Positions 45,691-54,670 are shown, counted from the stretch's first letter. The stretch is DNA of 64,000 nucleotides from Psychrobacter immobilis (GCF_904846225.1 NZ_CAJGZJ010000004.1:124001-188000), one strand, 5' to 3'. Numbers and translations: made by a program. The notes: a model not told the origin generated them from the letters alone.

Positions 45691-46749
45691 TCAAATCGCC
45701 AATCTCGAAAACTTTTCTTGATACTCTTTTGGGGTCAACTCAGTGGCACGTTTAAAAAGACGCGTAAATGATGAAATGTCATCGTAACCCACTTGCTCAG
45801 CCAGTGATTTGATGGTCACATCACCTGATTCCAATAAACGCTTTGCCTGTTCGATTCTGACAGCTTGAATATACTCAATCGGGCGCATGGCAACCGCGGC
45901 TTGGAAGCGTCTGTTTAATGTACGCGGTGTGATGTTGACCATGGCTGCCAATTGGCTGACTTGAATAAGTTGATTGAAATTTTCTTCAATGAATTCTTGT
46001 ACTTGCTTGACCAGTTGGTCTGCATGCGGTTTATGCAACGTCACATTGGTATAGCTGTTTTGATTGCCTCTTTTGCTATCGATAATTTGAGTTTTTGCCA
46101 CTTGGGTAGAAATCTCGCGCCCGCAATAACGTTCTATTAGTAATAATCCCAAATCATAAAACGCGCTGCCTCCTGCCGCACAAAATATAGTGCCTGATTG
46201 GTTTGTTGAGTCACTTTTTGACTGGCTTTTTGATTGATTCTTTGATTGATTCTTTGATTGAGTGACAAACTGATTTTCTTGCAAATCAACCAGTGGAAAG
46301 TCTGCCTTAAATTTATTGGCATAGCCCCAGTGGGTTGTCGCTATTTTATTATCCAATAATCCTGCCTCTGCCAAAAAGAAAGCACCGCTACAGTTACTGG
46401 CGATATCTGCTTTGGTATTTGCCAGTCGTTTCAAATGCGGTAATAACGCGCTATTTTGCCTCAATACCTTATCAATTGAATCGCCAATGGTTGGGATTAA
46501 TAGTAAGTCGCACTCTGTCACCTCTCGAATATCGCAATGCGCTTGCATGATTAAGCGATTGCTACATCTAATATCGACGCCGCCTAAGCTTGCTATTTGC
46601 ACATTAAATCTAGGTTCTACGGCCTCACCCAAAAATCGCTGCCAACTGACACCCGTAAATGAAAATAAGTCTAATGCACCCGCGAGTACACTACCAAGCA
46701 CGCCATCGAAGCCCAAAATAATAACTTTAAAAGGTTTAAAATTAGGCAT
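45691..46749 (-). CDS. GlxA-type AraC-family regulator
   Basis: It is 352 residues. The N-terminal DJ-1/PfpI-like sensor domain (about 1-180) has CDLLLIPTIGDSIDKVLRQN and SNCSGAFFLAEAGLLDN (elbow Cys). The C-terminal AraC domain (about 245-345) has two HTH units, the second with KSLAEQVGYDDISSFTRLFK and the closing P-x-E-Y. Between about residues 170 and 190 sits a 4-residue repeat (SKNQ/SKSQ x4-5) in a linker encoded by 12-nt repeats. It probably controls the divergent acyl-CoA operon at 46934; direct repeats in the shared promoter support this. Confidence 0.88.
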   Translation of the reverse strand: MPNFKPFKVIILGFDGVLGSVLAGALDLFSFTGVSWQRFLGEAVEPRFNVQIASLGGVDIRCSNRLIMQAHCDIREVTECDLLLIPTIGDSIDKVLRQNSALLPHLKRLANTKADIASNCSGAFFLAEAGLLDNKIATTHWGYANKFKADFPLVDLQENQFVTQSKNQSKNQSKSQSKSDSTNQSGTIFCAAGGSAFYDLGLLLIERYCGREISTQVAKTQIIDSKRGNQNSYTNVTLHKPHADQLVKQVQEFIEENFNQLIQVSQLAAMVNITPRTLNRRFQAAVAMRPIEYIQAVRIEQAKRLLESGDVTIKSLAEQVGYDDISSFTRLFKRATELTPKEYQEKFSRLAI

Positions 46750-46814
46750 CAGTCTCTCACTTCATTATTTTATTTACGAAAAATCACGTTTTTTTAGTGG
46801 ATTTTTCTAAATTT

Positions 46815-46850
46815 ATGTCTTATTTGACCATGATTATGTCATAAATGACA
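46815..46850. promoter_or_regulatory. Candidate AraC-regulator direct repeats
   Basis: Two 15-bp direct copies, ATGTCTTATTTGACC (46815-46829) and ATGTCATAAATGACA (46836-46850), are spaced 21 bp start to start, two helical turns. The second is itself nearly palindromic. They lie between the GlxA-like gene and the acyl-CoA dehydrogenase gene, where an AraC dimer would bind. Confidence 0.55.
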
Positions 46851-46933
46851 ATACGGTAACGCGTTAAATTGGCTTAGTATCTATTGATAACCAATTTTAT
46901 TTTGTTAACAGCAACAACACTAACGAGAATATT

Positions 46934-48766
46934 ATGGCAGCCGATACGCTTATCAATGATTTTGAATTACCGTTTCAGTTATATGATGTACTGGGTACAG
47001 AAAAACTAACCGAACATCCCAAATTTTCAGAACACAGCCGCGAAACGTTTGATGCGGTATTGGATACAGCAAACAAGGTCGCAACTGATTTGTTTTTGCC
47101 GCACAACCATCTTGCAGACAAGAATGAGCCACAGTTCGATGGCAAAAAAGTCAGCATGATAGCCGATGTCAAGGTCGCGTTTGATGCGTTTCGTGAGTCG
47201 GGCTTCATCGCTGGTCGTTATAGCTTTGACGATGGCGGCATGCAATTACCTGAAACGGTCATGACAGCGGTGGCAGGTTATTTTATGGCGGCCAATCCTT
47301 CAACGACGGCTTATCCGTTTTTAACCACGGCGGCAATTAATGTCATCTCACATTTTGCTAGTGATGAGATTAAAAACGCCTTTATGCCGCGTATGTTAAC
47401 GGGAGATTTTACGGGCACCATGGCATTAACGGAGCCGCATGCTGGCTCGTCACTGGCTGATATAAAAACCACCGCTGTCAAACAAACCGATGACAGCTAT
47501 CGCGTAAAAGGTAGCAAGATTTATATCTCAGGTGGCGATCATGAGCTGTCTGACAATATTGTGCATTTGGTATTGGCTAAAGTGCCAGGTGGTCCGGGCG
47601 GCGTCAAAGGCATCTCTTTATTTGCCGTGCCCAAGTATCGTTTAAACGATGACTTATCCGTTGGCGAGCGCAATGACGTACATTTGACAGGACTCATTCA
47701 TAAGCTCGGTTATAGAGGCGCTACTTCTACTGCACTGAGCTTTGGCGATAAGGGCGAATGTTACGGTTATCTTATCGGTGACGAGCATTTCGGCTTACGC
47801 TACATGTTTAAAATGATGAATGAAGCGCGTATCGCCGTTGGTTTTGGCGCAGCGATGATTGGGTATCGTGGCTATCAGTATTCGCTTGATTATGCCAAAG
47901 ACAGAACGCAAGGCAGAATCGCACCCAACAATAAGCCTGAAGATGCGGCAACAGCGATTATTCAGCACGGTGATGTCAAACGTATGCTGCTGGCGCAAAA
48001 AGCCTATGCCGAAGGTGGAATTTCTTTGTGTTTATACGGCTCAAACCTCATTGATCGTATCAATACTTGTGAAGATGCAACGCTAAAGGCTGAGTTGTCA
48101 GAATTGTTGGATCTGCTCACGCCTGTGTTAAAAGCATGGCCGTCTGAATATGGTCCAAAAGCCAATGATTTGGGTATCCAAGTATTGGGCGGTGCAGGTT
48201 ATACCCGTGAGTATCAAGCCGAGCAATTTTGGCGCGACAATCGTCTAAATCCTATCCATGAGGGCACAAATGGCGTGCAAGCTTTGGATTTGTCATTTCG
48301 TAAGTTATGGCAAAACAAAGGGCTTGGCATTCAAATTCTAAAACGTGAAATGACGCAAGATTTAGAAAGCGCAGTCACTCTAAAAACCACACCAGAGACC
48401 GCCAAACTTGCGGGTAAATTGATGCCTTATATGGGTCATTTACATGAAGTGCTGGTTCATTTGAGCAAAATTTTGCAGACAGAAAAAGCGCTAACACTGA
48501 CTGGTAACGCGCAAGCATTGATGAATGTTTTTGCCTCAATCGTCGTCAGCTGGATTTGGATTCGCCAAGCCAGCAAAGCGGAGCAATTGCTAAGCGAAAT
48601 TAACGATAGCGGCACGCAAGATGCTGAAAAACAAAATTTCTATCGTGGCAAAATACAAGCGGCAAAATACTTTATCGATTGGGAGTTGCCATTAATCAAT
48701 CGTGATATTGAGCTGTTAAAGAATGACAATGCGGTATGTACTGATATGCAAGCAGAGTGGTTTTAA
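46934..48766 (+). CDS. Acyl-CoA dehydrogenase with C-terminal extension (DmdC/FadE-like)
   Basis: A flavin enzyme of 610 residues; ordinary acyl-CoA dehydrogenases have about 380. The core has MALTEPHAGSSLADIKTTA (FAD/substrate site) and the catalytic Glu in IHEGTNGVQALDLSFRKLW. Residues about 470-600 match the extra C-terminal domain seen in DmdC-type (3-methylmercaptopropionyl-CoA) and some Pseudomonas long-chain dehydrogenases. The substrate chain is not resolved. It starts a plus-strand operon with an oxidoreductase and two SDRs, divergent from a GlxA-type regulator. Confidence 0.9.
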   Translation: MAADTLINDFELPFQLYDVLGTEKLTEHPKFSEHSRETFDAVLDTANKVATDLFLPHNHLADKNEPQFDGKKVSMIADVKVAFDAFRESGFIAGRYSFDDGGMQLPETVMTAVAGYFMAANPSTTAYPFLTTAAINVISHFASDEIKNAFMPRMLTGDFTGTMALTEPHAGSSLADIKTTAVKQTDDSYRVKGSKIYISGGDHELSDNIVHLVLAKVPGGPGGVKGISLFAVPKYRLNDDLSVGERNDVHLTGLIHKLGYRGATSTALSFGDKGECYGYLIGDEHFGLRYMFKMMNEARIAVGFGAAMIGYRGYQYSLDYAKDRTQGRIAPNNKPEDAATAIIQHGDVKRMLLAQKAYAEGGISLCLYGSNLIDRINTCEDATLKAELSELLDLLTPVLKAWPSEYGPKANDLGIQVLGGAGYTREYQAEQFWRDNRLNPIHEGTNGVQALDLSFRKLWQNKGLGIQILKREMTQDLESAVTLKTTPETAKLAGKLMPYMGHLHEVLVHLSKILQTEKALTLTGNAQALMNVFASIVVSWIWIRQASKAEQLLSEINDSGTQDAEKQNFYRGKIQAAKYFIDWELPLINRDIELLKNDNAVCTDMQAEWF

Positions 48767-48823
48767 GTGAATTTTTAATCATGTTTAGTATTAACAATAA
48801 ATACAAATTTAAAGGAATAAAAA

Positions 48824-49831
48824 ATGACAACAATGAATAAACAGTGGCGTTTAAAACAAAGACCCGTTGGCGAGCCAAGCGCTGAGACTTGGGATTATAC
48901 CGAGTCAGAATTGCCGACTATTTCAGACGGTGAGTTACTGATAAAAATCGAATATATCTCGATGGATCCGGCGATGCGTGGTTGGCTAAACGATGCCAAA
49001 TCTTACATCGCACCAGTAAAAATTGGCGATGTCATGCGTGCGGGTACTGTGGGTGAAGTGATTGAAAGCAAGCATGAGACGTTTGCAGTCGGTGACTATG
49101 TGGCGGGTCACAATGGCGTACAATCATATGCGGTCAGTGATGGTACTGGATTATATAAAGTCGATCCAAATCTTGCACCGTTGTCTTATTATTTAGGTGT
49201 ACTCGGTATGCCGGGGATGACGGGCTACTTTGGTTTATTAAAAACGGGCGAGCCGAAAGCTGGTGAGACGGTCGTCGTTTCTGGTGCGGCTGGTGCAGTG
49301 GGCGGCTTGGTTGGACAAATTGCCAAAATCAAAGGCTGCCGCGTCGTTGGCATCGCGGGCGGTAGCGAAAAATGTAAATTCTTAGTCGATGAATTGGGCT
49401 TTGATGCGGCAATCGACTACAAGAATGAGAATGTAAAAAAAGCGTTAAAAGAAACCTGTCCAAAAGGCGTCGATGTGTATTTTGACAACGTTGGTGGCGA
49501 TATTTTAAATGACGTATTGACGCAAATTAATCTGCATGCACGTATCGTGATTTGCGGCGCCATTAGCCAATACAACACCACGACAGAGGTGAAAGGTCCA
49601 TCGAACTATTTGTCATTATTGGTCAATCGGGCGCGTATGGAAGGCATTGTGGTTTTTGACAATATTAAAGAATACCCGACGGCAATGAAAGATATTGCTG
49701 GTTGGATTGAGTCAGGTGATATGACAGTAAAGGATCACATCGTTGAAGGTATCGAGACGTTTCCTGATACGTTGATGATGTTGTTTAAAGGTGAAAACTT
49801 CGGAAAACTGGTACTTAAGGTAGAGGGATAA
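48824..49831 (+). CDS. NADP-dependent medium-chain oxidoreductase (CurA-like)
   Basis: It is 335 residues of the MDR superfamily, Zn-independent type. The opening NKQWRLKQRPVGEPSAETWD is typical of CurA/leukotriene-B4-dehydrogenase-like reductases. The NADPH site is TVVVSGAAGAVGGLVGQIAK and the C-terminus ends ENFGKLVLKVEG. These enzymes reduce alpha,beta-unsaturated carbonyls. Ribosome site AAGGA. It lies 57 bp after the acyl-CoA dehydrogenase, and the next gene starts 3 bp after its stop, so the operon is tight. Confidence 0.88.
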   Translation: MTTMNKQWRLKQRPVGEPSAETWDYTESELPTISDGELLIKIEYISMDPAMRGWLNDAKSYIAPVKIGDVMRAGTVGEVIESKHETFAVGDYVAGHNGVQSYAVSDGTGLYKVDPNLAPLSYYLGVLGMPGMTGYFGLLKTGEPKAGETVVVSGAAGAVGGLVGQIAKIKGCRVVGIAGGSEKCKFLVDELGFDAAIDYKNENVKKALKETCPKGVDVYFDNVGGDILNDVLTQINLHARIVICGAISQYNTTTEVKGPSNYLSLLVNRARMEGIVVFDNIKEYPTAMKDIAGWIESGDMTVKDHIVEGIETFPDTLMMLFKGENFGKLVLKVEG

Positions 49832-49834
49832 ATC

Positions 49835-50629
49835 ATGACACTGAATACAAATGGAATTGCATCAGGTGTGGCGAGCAATGTGGCTGGCAAACGGATATTA
49901 ATCACAGGTGGTGCGTCTGGTATCGGAGCCGCCAGCGCACTGCTGCTAGCAAGTCGCGGTGCCAAAGTGGTGATTGGTGACTTGGCAGAGGAGATGGGAG
50001 CAGCCGTTGCCAAACAAGCACAAGATGCTGGCAATAGTATTATCTTTAAAAAAGTGGATGTCACGAGCGGCGATGAAGTACGCACGTTATTTGCTTTTGC
50101 GATGGAGACGCTTGGTGGTCTCGACGTCGTGGTAAATAATGCAGGTATCGACCATCAGCCTGCGCCCATGCATGAGCTAAGTGATGAGGATTTTGATCGC
50201 AATATCGCTGTCAATTTGAAAGGAGTGTGGCATTGTATGCGCGCTGCCGTCGCTTGTATGGCACCCAATGGTGGCGGTCATGTAATTAACGTGGCATCTA
50301 TTGCAGGCTTGCGTTCAGCGCCTATGCTATCGGCTTATAGTGCTGCTAAACATGGCGTGATGGGTCTAACCAAGTCGGCTGCCCATGAATATGCACGTGT
50401 CAATATTCGTTTCAATGCGGTATGTCCAAGCTTTATCGATACGCCAATGGTACGCAATACCATGGCAAATATGAGTGAGCGCGCACAGGAGGCTACTATA
50501 AAAGCCAGCCCACTGCGCCGTTTGGGCAAAGTTGATGAAGTGTCTGGCGCAATTGCGTGGCTGGCCAGTGACGAGAGCACCTTTATGAATGGTCATGCTT
50601 TTACCCTTGATGGTGGAATGTTGGCTTGA
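49835..50629 (+). CDS. SDR-family oxidoreductase A
   Basis: Classical SDR of 264 residues: coenzyme site TGGASGIGAASALLLAS with Asp in VVIGDLAEE (NAD preference), VVNNAGIDHQ, catalytic Ser in VASIAGLRSA and Tyr/Lys in YSAAKHGVMG, then the C-terminal TFMNGHAFTLDGGM. Likely oxidises a hydroxyacyl or alcohol intermediate of the operon. It starts 3 bp after the upstream gene and is followed by a 107-bp inverted repeat element before the next SDR gene. Confidence 0.88.
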   Translation: MTLNTNGIASGVASNVAGKRILITGGASGIGAASALLLASRGAKVVIGDLAEEMGAAVAKQAQDAGNSIIFKKVDVTSGDEVRTLFAFAMETLGGLDVVVNNAGIDHQPAPMHELSDEDFDRNIAVNLKGVWHCMRAAVACMAPNGGGHVINVASIAGLRSAPMLSAYSAAKHGVMGLTKSAAHEYARVNIRFNAVCPSFIDTPMVRNTMANMSERAQEATIKASPLRRLGKVDEVSGAIAWLASDESTFMNGHAFTLDGGMLA

Positions 50630-50737
50630 TAGTCAAATAACTGCTGAATTATTACGGTGTTAGCCTCGCGCGATGTACTATGCGTACTATCTGCGCTCAG
50701 CTGCCTTGTAATAGATTTGCAGTTTTTTGACTATAAC
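50629..50737. repeat. Inverted-repeat element with ATAGTC ends
   Basis: The ends ATAGTCAAATAACTGC and GCAGTTTTTTGACTAT pair at 14 of 16 positions. The centre holds TGTACTATGCGTAC. The start overlaps the stop codon of the upstream SDR gene. The end sequence matches that of the dispersed repeat family, but the interior differs. Confidence 0.6.
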
Positions 50738-50801
50738 TTATTATATATTGACGATAAAAATCTTAAAATTGAAGCGTTAATTTAAAAAAGCATAAGGAGT
50801 T

Positions 50802-51566
50802 ATGATGAAAGATTTATTTGATTTAACAGGCAAAATCGCGTTGGTGACAGGAGCTAGTCGCGGTATTGGTGAGTCTATCGCCCGTCTATTGGCTTCAAGA
50901 GGCGCGCACGTTATTGTCTCTAGCCGTAAGATTGACGCTTGCCAAGCGGTTGCCGATAGCATCATCGCTGATGGTCATAAAGCCAGCGCCTTTGCTTGCC
51001 ATGTAGGCGAGATGGCACAGATTGATGCGATTTTTGAGCACATCAAGAGCGAATTTGGTCAGATCGATATTTTAGTCAATAATGCCGCCGCAAACCCTTA
51101 TTATGGGCATATATTAGACACAGATTTGGCTGCTTTTGATAAGACCGTTGAAGTCAATATTCGCGGTTATTTCTTTATGTCGACGGCAGCTGGCAAAATG
51201 ATGCGCGAGCAGGGCGGCGGGGTGATTTTGAACACAGCATCTGTTAACGGTTTGGTGGCGGGTGACAAGCAAGGCATTTACTCAATCACCAAAGCGGCGG
51301 TTATCAGTATGACCAAAGCCTTTGCTAAAGAGTGTGGCCCATTAAATATTCGCGTCAATGCGTTATTACCAGGTTTAACCGACACGAAATTTGCCTCTGC
51401 TTTGACGACCAATGATAAAGTCTTAAAAATGGCATTACATGCTATTCCACTAGGACGCGTGGCTGATCCTGATGAGATGGCTGGCACGGTATTGTATCTT
51501 GTATCGGACGCTTCGAGTTATACCACAGGCGCAACGGTAGTGGTTGATGGCGGCATGCTTGCCTAG
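50802..51566 (+). CDS. SDR-family oxidoreductase B
   Basis: Classical SDR of 254 residues: TGASRGIGESIARLLAS, with an Arg/Lys pair in VIVSSRKIDA that suggests NADP. NNAAANPYYGH, catalytic Ser in NTASVNGLVA, and Tyr/Lys in YSITKAAVI follow; the ending SYTTGATVVVDGGM is standard. It resembles dehydrogenase/reductase member 4 type carbonyl reductases (DHRS4-like). The ribosome site AAGGAG precedes the paired ATGATG. It is 172 bp after SDR A, beyond an inverted-repeat element, and probably still part of the operon. Confidence 0.87.
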   Translation: MMKDLFDLTGKIALVTGASRGIGESIARLLASRGAHVIVSSRKIDACQAVADSIIADGHKASAFACHVGEMAQIDAIFEHIKSEFGQIDILVNNAAANPYYGHILDTDLAAFDKTVEVNIRGYFFMSTAAGKMMREQGGGVILNTASVNGLVAGDKQGIYSITKAAVISMTKAFAKECGPLNIRVNALLPGLTDTKFASALTTNDKVLKMALHAIPLGRVADPDEMAGTVLYLVSDASSYTTGATVVVDGGMLA

Positions 51567-51601
51567 TTAATATCTCGTCTATAAAAAATAGAGTCATCTC
51601 T

Positions 51602-51773
51602 AGGGCGTGTCTTCATTTCAAAAATGGTCATAAAAATGAGATAAATTGCCGTCAAACGAGGAAAATAGCGCAAATAATATCGGGATATTAATGAGCTGTT
51701 TGACGATGTTTGGCAAAATTTAGCCATTTTTAGCTCATTTAGATAGTATCGTTTGAATTGAAGACACGCCTTA
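51602..51773. repeat. MITE-like element, copy B
   Basis: About 172 bp, starting TAGGGCGTGTCTTCATTTC and ending GAATTGAAGACACGCCTTA. It is nearly identical over its length to the reverse complement of copy C (53301-53473). The two face each other around the CitE-like and arfB genes. Confidence 0.8.
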
Positions 51774-51877
51774 GAACCGTATGCTTATAAATGGCATGCG
51801 GTTTTTTATTTAGCTATAGTATGTATTCATATTTGAGGGCAGATCTAAACATGCAAGTATCCCATGATAGAGATTTT

Positions 51878-52708
51878 ATGAATAATACAACATGGCTTTT
51901 TGTCCCAGCAACTCGGATCGACCGAGTAGACAAAGCCTTTGCCAGTGGTGCAGCGGCGGTGATTATTGATTTGGAAGACGCCGTTGCTCAAGAGGATAAA
52001 GCACAAGCGCGAGAGGCGTTAAAAAAACACTATGATCGTCAGTGTACTAATCAAAATGAGAAGCAAATTTATCAGCCGATTTGGGTACGTATCAATCAAA
52101 CAGGGACTGAGGCATTTTTCGAAGACATCGCACTATGTCAGCAGATGCCCAAGCTCGCTGGCGTGCTACTGGCCAAAACAGAACGAGCAGCAGATATTGA
52201 ACGTGTGCATCAGCGTACTGGCCTGCCTGTCATTGCGTTAATAGAAACCGCATTTGGTCTATACCAAATGGACAGCATGGCAAAAGCCACTGGTCTTGCC
52301 GCATTCAGCTATGGTTTTTTAGACCTGTGCAATGATCTACGAGTGCAAGTAGGAACACCATCGGCGGAGATAGTCGCTAATCAGATTCGCTATCAGTTAA
52401 TTTTAACGTCGAAAATTCACCAGCTAGCAGCGCCTATCGACACCATTTATCCTGATTTTAATGATGAAAAAGGTTTACGTACCCGCGTACAGTTGTGGTC
52501 ACAAATGGGAATGTCAGGGATGCTATGTATCCATCCCAAGCAAGTCACCATCGTTCAGCAATCCTTGCAACCGACCGAAAAAGAATTATCATTTGCTCAG
52601 CGTGTGATAGAAGAGTATGAGCGAAGTGGTCAGGCGGTGTTTAAAATAGAAGGCCAAATGGTCGATGCCCCAGTGATTGAGCGCTCTCGACAATTATTGA
52701 AGCCGTGA
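51878..52708 (+). CDS. HpcH/HpaI aldolase, CitE-like lyase
   Basis: It is 276 residues from the ATG at 51878 (NNTTWLFVPATRIDRVDKAF), the normal family start; the frame is open further upstream, into the region beside MITE copy B. Key parts: AVIIDLEDAVAQEDKAQARE (Mg/CoA side), VRINQTGTEAF, ALIETAFGLYQMDSMA (Glu ligand), SYGFLDLCNDL (Asp ligand) and CIHPKQVTIVQQSLQPT. Stand-alone CitE-like proteins cleave malyl-CoA, citramalyl-CoA or similar; the substrate is open. Shorter than citrate-lyase CitE and not next to citD or citF. With the upstream acyl-CoA genes it may act on a hydroxyacyl-CoA. Confidence 0.85.
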   Translation: MNNTTWLFVPATRIDRVDKAFASGAAAVIIDLEDAVAQEDKAQAREALKKHYDRQCTNQNEKQIYQPIWVRINQTGTEAFFEDIALCQQMPKLAGVLLAKTERAADIERVHQRTGLPVIALIETAFGLYQMDSMAKATGLAAFSYGFLDLCNDLRVQVGTPSAEIVANQIRYQLILTSKIHQLAAPIDTIYPDFNDEKGLRTRVQLWSQMGMSGMLCIHPKQVTIVQQSLQPTEKELSFAQRVIEEYERSGQAVFKIEGQMVDAPVIERSRQLLKP

Positions 52709-52781
52709 TTGGCAAAGTAGCAGGTAAGCAGATAATGGTTTATCATCCATCATACTTATTAATAATTTATAAAAGCACTTT

Positions 52782-53195
52782 ATGATTTTTATCAGTAATA
52801 CCATCAGCCTTAACGATAGCGACGTCGAGATTAGCGCCATACGCGCACAAGGCGCAGGCGGGCAAAACGTCAATAAAGTCTCCTCTGCGATTCATTTACG
52901 TTTTGATATCCATGCTTCTAGTCTGAGCGATGTAAATAAACGGCGTTTATTGGACAGTAAAGACAGTAGAATTACCAAAGAAGGCGTGCTCATTATTAAA
53001 GCGCAGCAATTTCGTACGCAAGAGCGCAACAAAATCGATGCGTTTGAGCGCTTGCAAAGCTTTATTACCAAAGCCACTTACGTCAATAAAACTCGTAAGC
53101 CGACCAAACCAAGTAGAAATGCCAAACGCAAACGCGTCGATCAAAAAACCCAGCGCGGTAAGACCAAAGTACTACGTGGCAAGGTAGATTATTAA
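52782..53195 (+). CDS. arfB: Alternative ribosome-rescue factor B (peptidyl-tRNA hydrolase)
   Basis: It is 137 residues, the normal length. It frees ribosomes stalled at mRNA ends without a stop codon. GGQ is in IRAQGAGGQNVNKVSSAIHL. The C-terminal basic tail that enters the empty mRNA channel is KTRKPTKPSRNAKRKRV and QRGKTKVLRGKVDY. It is 73 bp after the CitE-like gene, and a strong terminator follows. Both genes lie between MITE copies B and C. Confidence 0.96.
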   Translation: MIFISNTISLNDSDVEISAIRAQGAGGQNVNKVSSAIHLRFDIHASSLSDVNKRRLLDSKDSRITKEGVLIIKAQQFRTQERNKIDAFERLQSFITKATYVNKTRKPTKPSRNAKRKRVDQKTQRGKTKVLRGKVDY

Positions 53196-53234
53196 ATAGC
53201 CTATTGTTAAGTTTACTCTGTTTAAATAAACCAA

Positions 53235-53277
53235 AAAGCAAAATGCCAGCCCATCTAAGTGGCTGGCATTTTGCTTT
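53235..53277 (+). terminator. arfB terminator
   Basis: A 17-bp stem, AAAGCAAAATGCCAGCC / GGCTGGCATTTTGCTTT, with a 9-nt loop, lies 40 nt after the arfB stop. It may act in both directions. Confidence 0.9.
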
Positions 53278-53300
53278 ATATAATATTGATTGGCTTTAGC

Positions 53301-53473
53301 TAAGACGTGTGTTCAATTCAAACGATACTATCTAAATGAGCTAAAAATGGCTAAATTTTGCCAAACATCGTCAAATAGCTAATTAATATCCCGATATTAT
53401 TTGCGCTATTTTCCTTGTTTGACGGCAATTTATCCCATTTTTATGATCATTTTTGAAATGAAGACACGCCCTA
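53301..53473. repeat. MITE-like element, copy C (inverted to copy B)
   Basis: Starts TAAGACGTGTGTTCAATTC and ends GAAATGAAGACACGCCCTA. Its last three bases, CTA, are the TAG stop codon of the minus-strand MFS gene. It is closer to copy B (few differences by eye) than either is to copy A. Confidence 0.8.
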
Positions 53474-54670
53474 GCCAAGTCTTTTGCTCAGCTCAGGAAA
53501 GCGTTTTATCATAAACAGCATCAGTAGCAGCGCGACACTAGCGATAGCCGCCCCAACATAACCCACGCTCGATATAGAGATATGCGTCACAGCATAACCG
53601 CCGAACAAAGCGCCAGCACCAATGCCTAAATTGATAATACCTGAGAACATCGACATCAGCATGTCTTGTGCATTGACATCCACCATGATGACTTTGGCTT
53701 GCATGGTGATAATCAGCAGCATAAGCGCAGCTCCCCACAGTAGAGCAATAAAGCTAAGCGCCCATATCGAGGTCACAGCAATCAATAGCACGAGCATCGA
53801 CCCGAGCATCAGTATCGTCGACATTAGCATCAGCTTAGTATTGAGGCGATCACCCCAACGACTAAAAATCACACTGCCTGCAATGCCTGCGATACCAAAC
53901 AAGAGCAGCACGAAAGTGGCTGAGTTTTCACTGATTGAGCCGACCTGACGCATGAAAGGCTCGATATAAGAGTACGCAGTATAATGCGCCGTAAAAACTA
54001 GCAAGATGAGCAAATACAGGCAAACCAATAATGGGTTTTTGAGTAGCTCTGGGATTTTTTTAAAAGACCCCTCAAACATACTAGGCAGAGTAGGCAACAG
54101 TCTCGCTTGCAGAATAAAGACGATGAGAGCGATGACGCCAATACCGCCAAAGGTTGCTCGCCAGCCAAACCATTGACCAATCACACGCCCTAATGGCACG
54201 CCCAGTACCATCGCCAATGACGTACCCGTCGCCAGCACACTAAGCGCCATCGCTTTTTTCCCTTCTGGTGCCACGCGTATGGCAATCGCTGCCGTAATTG
54301 ACCAAAATATCGCATGAGATAAAGCAATTCCAACGCGGCTGATCAGGAGTACATCAAAGCTCCATGCAAACACGGATAATACGTGGCTCGCAATAAACAC
54401 TACAAATAAGCCCAAAAGCAAACGTTTGCGCTCAAATCGACTGGTCAATAGCATCAATGGCAACGACATCGCCGCGACAATCCACGCATAAAGCGTCAAC
54501 ATCCAGCCCGTCTCTGCCGTGGTGATAGAAAAATCTTGGGCAATATCGCTTAACAATGCCACAGGGACGAATTCTGTCGTATTCATAATGAATGCGCTAA
54601 CGCCCATCAAAAATACTTGAAAATACTGAGTTCGGCGAGCGTCTGAGCTCACCTCAAGATTGTGTTTCAT
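53471..54670 (-). CDS. MFS transporter, SotB/AraJ-like exporter
   Basis: It is 399 residues and 12 hydrophobic segments. The signature FIMNTTEFVPVALLSDIAQDF with GWMLTLYAWIVAAMSLPLML (TM1-2) is typical of the sugar-efflux/SotB branch of the DHA1 family. The motif-A region is SRFERKRLLLGL. Likely exports sugars, toxins or drugs. A TTG start is open at 54679; I prefer the ATG at 54670. The stop codon lies in the terminal repeat of MITE copy C, so the last codons may have been altered by insertion. Confidence 0.88.
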   Translation of the reverse strand: MKHNLEVSSDARRTQYFQVFLMGVSAFIMNTTEFVPVALLSDIAQDFSITTAETGWMLTLYAWIVAAMSLPLMLLTSRFERKRLLLGLFVVFIASHVLSVFAWSFDVLLISRVGIALSHAIFWSITAAIAIRVAPEGKKAMALSVLATGTSLAMVLGVPLGRVIGQWFGWRATFGGIGVIALIVFILQARLLPTLPSMFEGSFKKIPELLKNPLLVCLYLLILLVFTAHYTAYSYIEPFMRQVGSISENSATFVLLLFGIAGIAGSVIFSRWGDRLNTKLMLMSTILMLGSMLVLLIAVTSIWALSFIALLWGAALMLLIITMQAKVIMVDVNAQDMLMSMFSGIINLGIGAGALFGGYAVTHISISSVGYVGAAIASVALLLMLFMIKRFPELSKRLG

